Shown here: positions 35,297 through 36,101 of the stretch, one piece after another
Numbering within the stretch: position 1 is the first letter of the stretch
How the letters are laid out: every line of letters begins with the position of its first letter
Source: SW-4-43-9 sp047617985
GTDB taxonomy: Archaea; Nanohalarchaeota; Nanosalinia; Nanosalinales; Nanosalinaceae
Reading direction: 5' to 3'
Assembly (NCBI GenBank): GCA_047617985.1
Contig: JBLGBS010000007.1
Location: 1-36,101 of the forward strand
Length of the DNA stretch: 36,101 nt
Translations under genes and position numbers: made by a program
The notes under the pieces: model-generated
What the model saw: only the letters and a program-made list of their open reading frames with translations
Databases searched by the model: none
What the model was told of the DNA's origin: nothing

Positions 35297-36101
35297 TTAA
35301 AACTGATCTCCTCTTCATCCTGTGAGAAACGATTCTTCAGCTCGTTAAATCTTTCTCTCACATCAATCCTACCTGTATAGTCAAGAGCCAGGACAATCAG
35401 AGCCAGTAAAATTACTATTCCAAGACCCACTGCTCCAGGCGACTGAGTGAACTGACCTGTCAGACCGTTCGCTTGACCTGGCGTTTCACTAGGTTCTTCA
35501 GGCTGCTGACCTGTCTGTTCTGTTTGATTCTCTCCAGTATCCTCTGAACCTGTCCCTGTCTGGTTATCAGATCCTTCTGGTTGATCTGTCTGGTTCTCAC
35601 CATCTGAGCTCTGTGTATCGTTTTCTGCATCCTCAGTCTCTTGATCAGGCTGAGGGCTGAAGCTGGTTGAACCTCCACCGCCTCCAGTCTCCTCTTCTTC
35701 ACCATAGGCAGCATAGGTCGAGAAATGAGGTACTTCCGCGACTACAAAGTCGTCACCGTTCTCAACTACTTCAATATCCTCGGAAGTCCATTCGCCGTTT
35801 TCAAGCAGGTAGACATCGACATCATTCAGATTTTCATCATGCTCAAACCTGATTTCGCCATCGCTTCTATCTTCCTCCGTTGAGTTAATATTTACCGAAA
35901 CTGCGGAGACAAACTCGTCTTCTCCCTGAGGTGTTTCAGCAGCTACTGATTCATGGCTTTCAACCTCTGCAGAACCGTTGACACCAGAGTTAATGCCTAC
36001 AGTTATTGATCCCTGAGAACTCTCCAATGCAACCGAAGAACTCTCTCCCTGGCTCAAATTAACTTTCTGATTATCTATAGCAGGAGCCGAGCTAGGACTG
36101 G
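35293..36101 (-). CDS. C-terminal part of a surface-anchored protein with PGF-pre-PGF-like domain, 5' end outside window
   Basis: The reading frame is open to the window end, and no good start codon is present (only a TTG at 36057), so the gene continues beyond 36101. The visible part has a beta-rich segment ending in VVAEVPHFSTYAAYGEE, which resembles the HFSTYAV ending of PGF-pre-PGF domains of haloarchaeal surface proteins. Next comes GGGGGSTSF, a long Glu/Gln/Thr/Asn linker with NQT sequons (likely glycosylated), one transmembrane helix (AVGLGIVILLALIVLALDY) and a short charged cytosolic tail. It is anchored by the helix; I see no PGF sorting motif. Confidence 0.75.
   Translation of the reverse strand, partial: SPSSAPAIDNQKVNLSQGESSSVALESSQGSITVGINSGVNGSAEVESHESVAAETPQGEDEFVSAVSVNINSTEEDRSDGEIRFEHDENLNDVDVYLLENGEWTSEDIEVVENGDDFVVAEVPHFSTYAAYGEEEETGGGGGSTSFSPQPDQETEDAENDTQSSDGENQTDQPEGSDNQTGTGSEDTGENQTEQTGQQPEEPSETPGQANGLTGQFTQSPGAVGLGIVILLALIVLALDYTGRIDVRERFNELKNRFSQDEEEISFN

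Noticed and set aside
1..36101. CRISPR array, rRNA gene, insertion sequence or replication origin
   Set aside because: No regularly spaced long repeats, rRNA sequence, transposase or origin-type repeats were seen on reading the window. The five short repeats before smc are too short and have no spacers of equal length.

Overview
The window looks like chromosomal DNA of a small-genome halophilic archaeon, most likely of the DPANN lineage Nanohaloarchaeota. The evidence is: archaeal-type ribosomal proteins (eS4, eL32, eL19), archaeal Cbf5, Rpo3, aRqcH and EMC3-like genes; strongly acidic Glu/Asp-rich proteins with low-complexity acidic tails; AGA-rich, moderately AT-rich coding; tight gene packing with 1-4 nt overlaps; TATA-like boxes (TTTAAAAG type) about 25-30 nt before many starts; and intron-containing tRNAs. 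The lineage is inferred from these traits, not from a database search.

Layout. 1-7749 is the spc-type operon in archaeal order: uL14 (partial), uL24, eS4, uL5, uS14, uS8, uL6, eL32, eL19, uL18, uS5, uL30, uL15, SecY. 7846-10871 carries an EMC3/YidC-like insertase, a DUF4013 membrane protein, Cbf5 and an HD nucleotidase. 10977-12789 is a tRNA island: tRNA-Ser(TGA) with intron, tRNA-Gln(CTG), a PD-(D/E)XK-like nuclease gene, a LAGLIDADG homing-endonuclease gene, and tRNA-Gln(TTG) with two introns. 12890-15987 has a secreted acidic protein, a parvulin, then the alpha-type operon uS13-uS4-uS11-Rpo3. 16035-18000 has an orphan gene, tRNA-Leu(TAA) with intron, a coiled-coil gene, a C/D box guide RNA and a dUTPase. 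18015-25736 has AspRS, the condensin set (smc, then scpA-scpB) and aRqcH. 25742-29772, on the minus strand, has tmk, DUF5828, a PiT transporter, an M32 carboxypeptidase, tRNA-Pro(GGG) and a 44-residue zinc-binding protein too short for ordinary ORF cut-offs. 29848-36101 has a Bax-inhibitor-like membrane protein, GlyA, a hypothetical gene, a soluble histidine kinase, ThyA, a hypothetical gene, DHFR and the end of a surface protein.

How the genes work together. Translation and secretion dominate the first half (ribosome, SecY, insertase, Cbf5, tRNAs, AspRS, ribosome rescue by RqcH). Chromosome organisation is represented by SMC-ScpA-ScpB. A nearly complete dTTP route is scattered over the last half: dUTPase gives dUMP, GlyA makes methylene-THF, ThyA makes dTMP, DHFR regenerates THF and Tmk phosphorylates dTMP.

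Most notable observations. (1) Three different tRNAs (Ser, Gln, Leu) carry clearly related introns at 37/38 with two hairpins preserved by compensatory changes. (2) tRNA-Gln(TTG) has a second, D-loop intron with a textbook bulge-helix-bulge. (3) A homing-endonuclease gene sits between the two tRNA-Gln genes. (4) Five copies of a TGTANTACA pseudo-palindrome, spaced by multiples of about 20 bp, fill the region upstream of smc. (5) Two intronless tRNAs appear to have C33 instead of U33.
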